From: an uncultured Sporosarcina sp. | Lineage (GTDB): Bacteria; Bacillota; Bacilli; Bacillales_A; Planococcaceae | Reading direction: 5' to 3' | Assembly: GCA_948469885.1 (NCBI GenBank) | Contig: CAOKMT010000021.1 | Span: forward strand, 1-33,020 | DNA length: 33,020 nt | In this document: one piece after another, positions 32,967 through 33,020 of the stretch | Layout of the letters: each line of letters starts with the position of its first letter | Numbering within the stretch: the first letter of the stretch is position 1 | Notes under the pieces: model-generated | Database searches by the model: none | What the model was told of the DNA's origin: nothing | Seen by the model: only the letters and a program-made list of their open reading frames with translations | Made by a program: the position numbers and the translations under genes

Positions 32967-33020
32967 TGGGCGGTTTTGTAACTAAAATTTAGGGTTCTAG
33001 CGTGGTAGTTTGCGGATGGG

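Overview
The window is chromosomal DNA from a low-to-mid GC, endospore-forming Bacillales bacterium. Gene order follows the yktB-yktC / ylaF-ylaN / ftsW-pycA-ctaABCDEFG / ylbA-rpmF stretch of Bacillus subtilis. Protein divergence, frequent TTG/GTG starts and the style of the intergenic repeats suggest a Planococcaceae member, perhaps Sporosarcina-like. The genus is inference from memory, not from a search.

Layout. 1-1800: the 5' part of yktB (minus), a small conserved ORF, yktC (inositol monophosphatase) and ylaF (minus). 1897-5356: typA, ylaH, ylaI and a YlaL-like gene (both minus), and ylaN. 5396-5806: a gene-free structured repeat. 5825-10443: ftsW and pyruvate carboxylase. 10573-17984: the complete caa3 cytochrome c oxidase locus, with ctaA divergent from ctaBCDEF and ctaG separately promoted. 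18185-21081: an AI-2E-family exporter, ylbA and ylbC. 21097-23422: a divergent pair not in the B. subtilis order, an aspartokinase-like gene lacking ACT domains and a solitary murE with the meso-diaminopimelate signature. 23506-28543: ricF (ylbF), a second repeat, a degenerate GDPD-family protein, ylbG, a third repeat, an unrecognised anchored protein, rsmD and coaD. 28706-32906: ylbJ, ylbL, ylbM (tmcAL), ylbN and rpmF.

How the genes work together. The cta block makes heme A (CtaB then CtaA) and the caa3 oxidase subunits plus the CtaG assembly factor. ResD-box-like sites lie between ctaA and ctaB. PycA supplies oxaloacetate. The ylb segment carries core housekeeping functions: 16S rRNA methylation, CoA synthesis, tRNA acetylation and ribosomal protein L32.

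Two things stand out. (1) The divergent aspartokinase/murE pair shares a back-to-back, palindromic promoter region whose -10 elements match mother-cell sporulation promoters (sigma-E/sigma-K). With the DAP-type signature in MurE, this suggests a sporulation module for making DAP-type cortex peptidoglycan, which is most meaningful if the vegetative wall is Lys-type. (2) Three intergenic blocks (5396-5806, 23952-24262, 25804-26031) share termini and internal blocks but differ in length and in covarying stems. They look like one family of non-autonomous structured elements, possibly tnpB-less IS200/IS605 derivatives carrying omegaRNA-like sequence.
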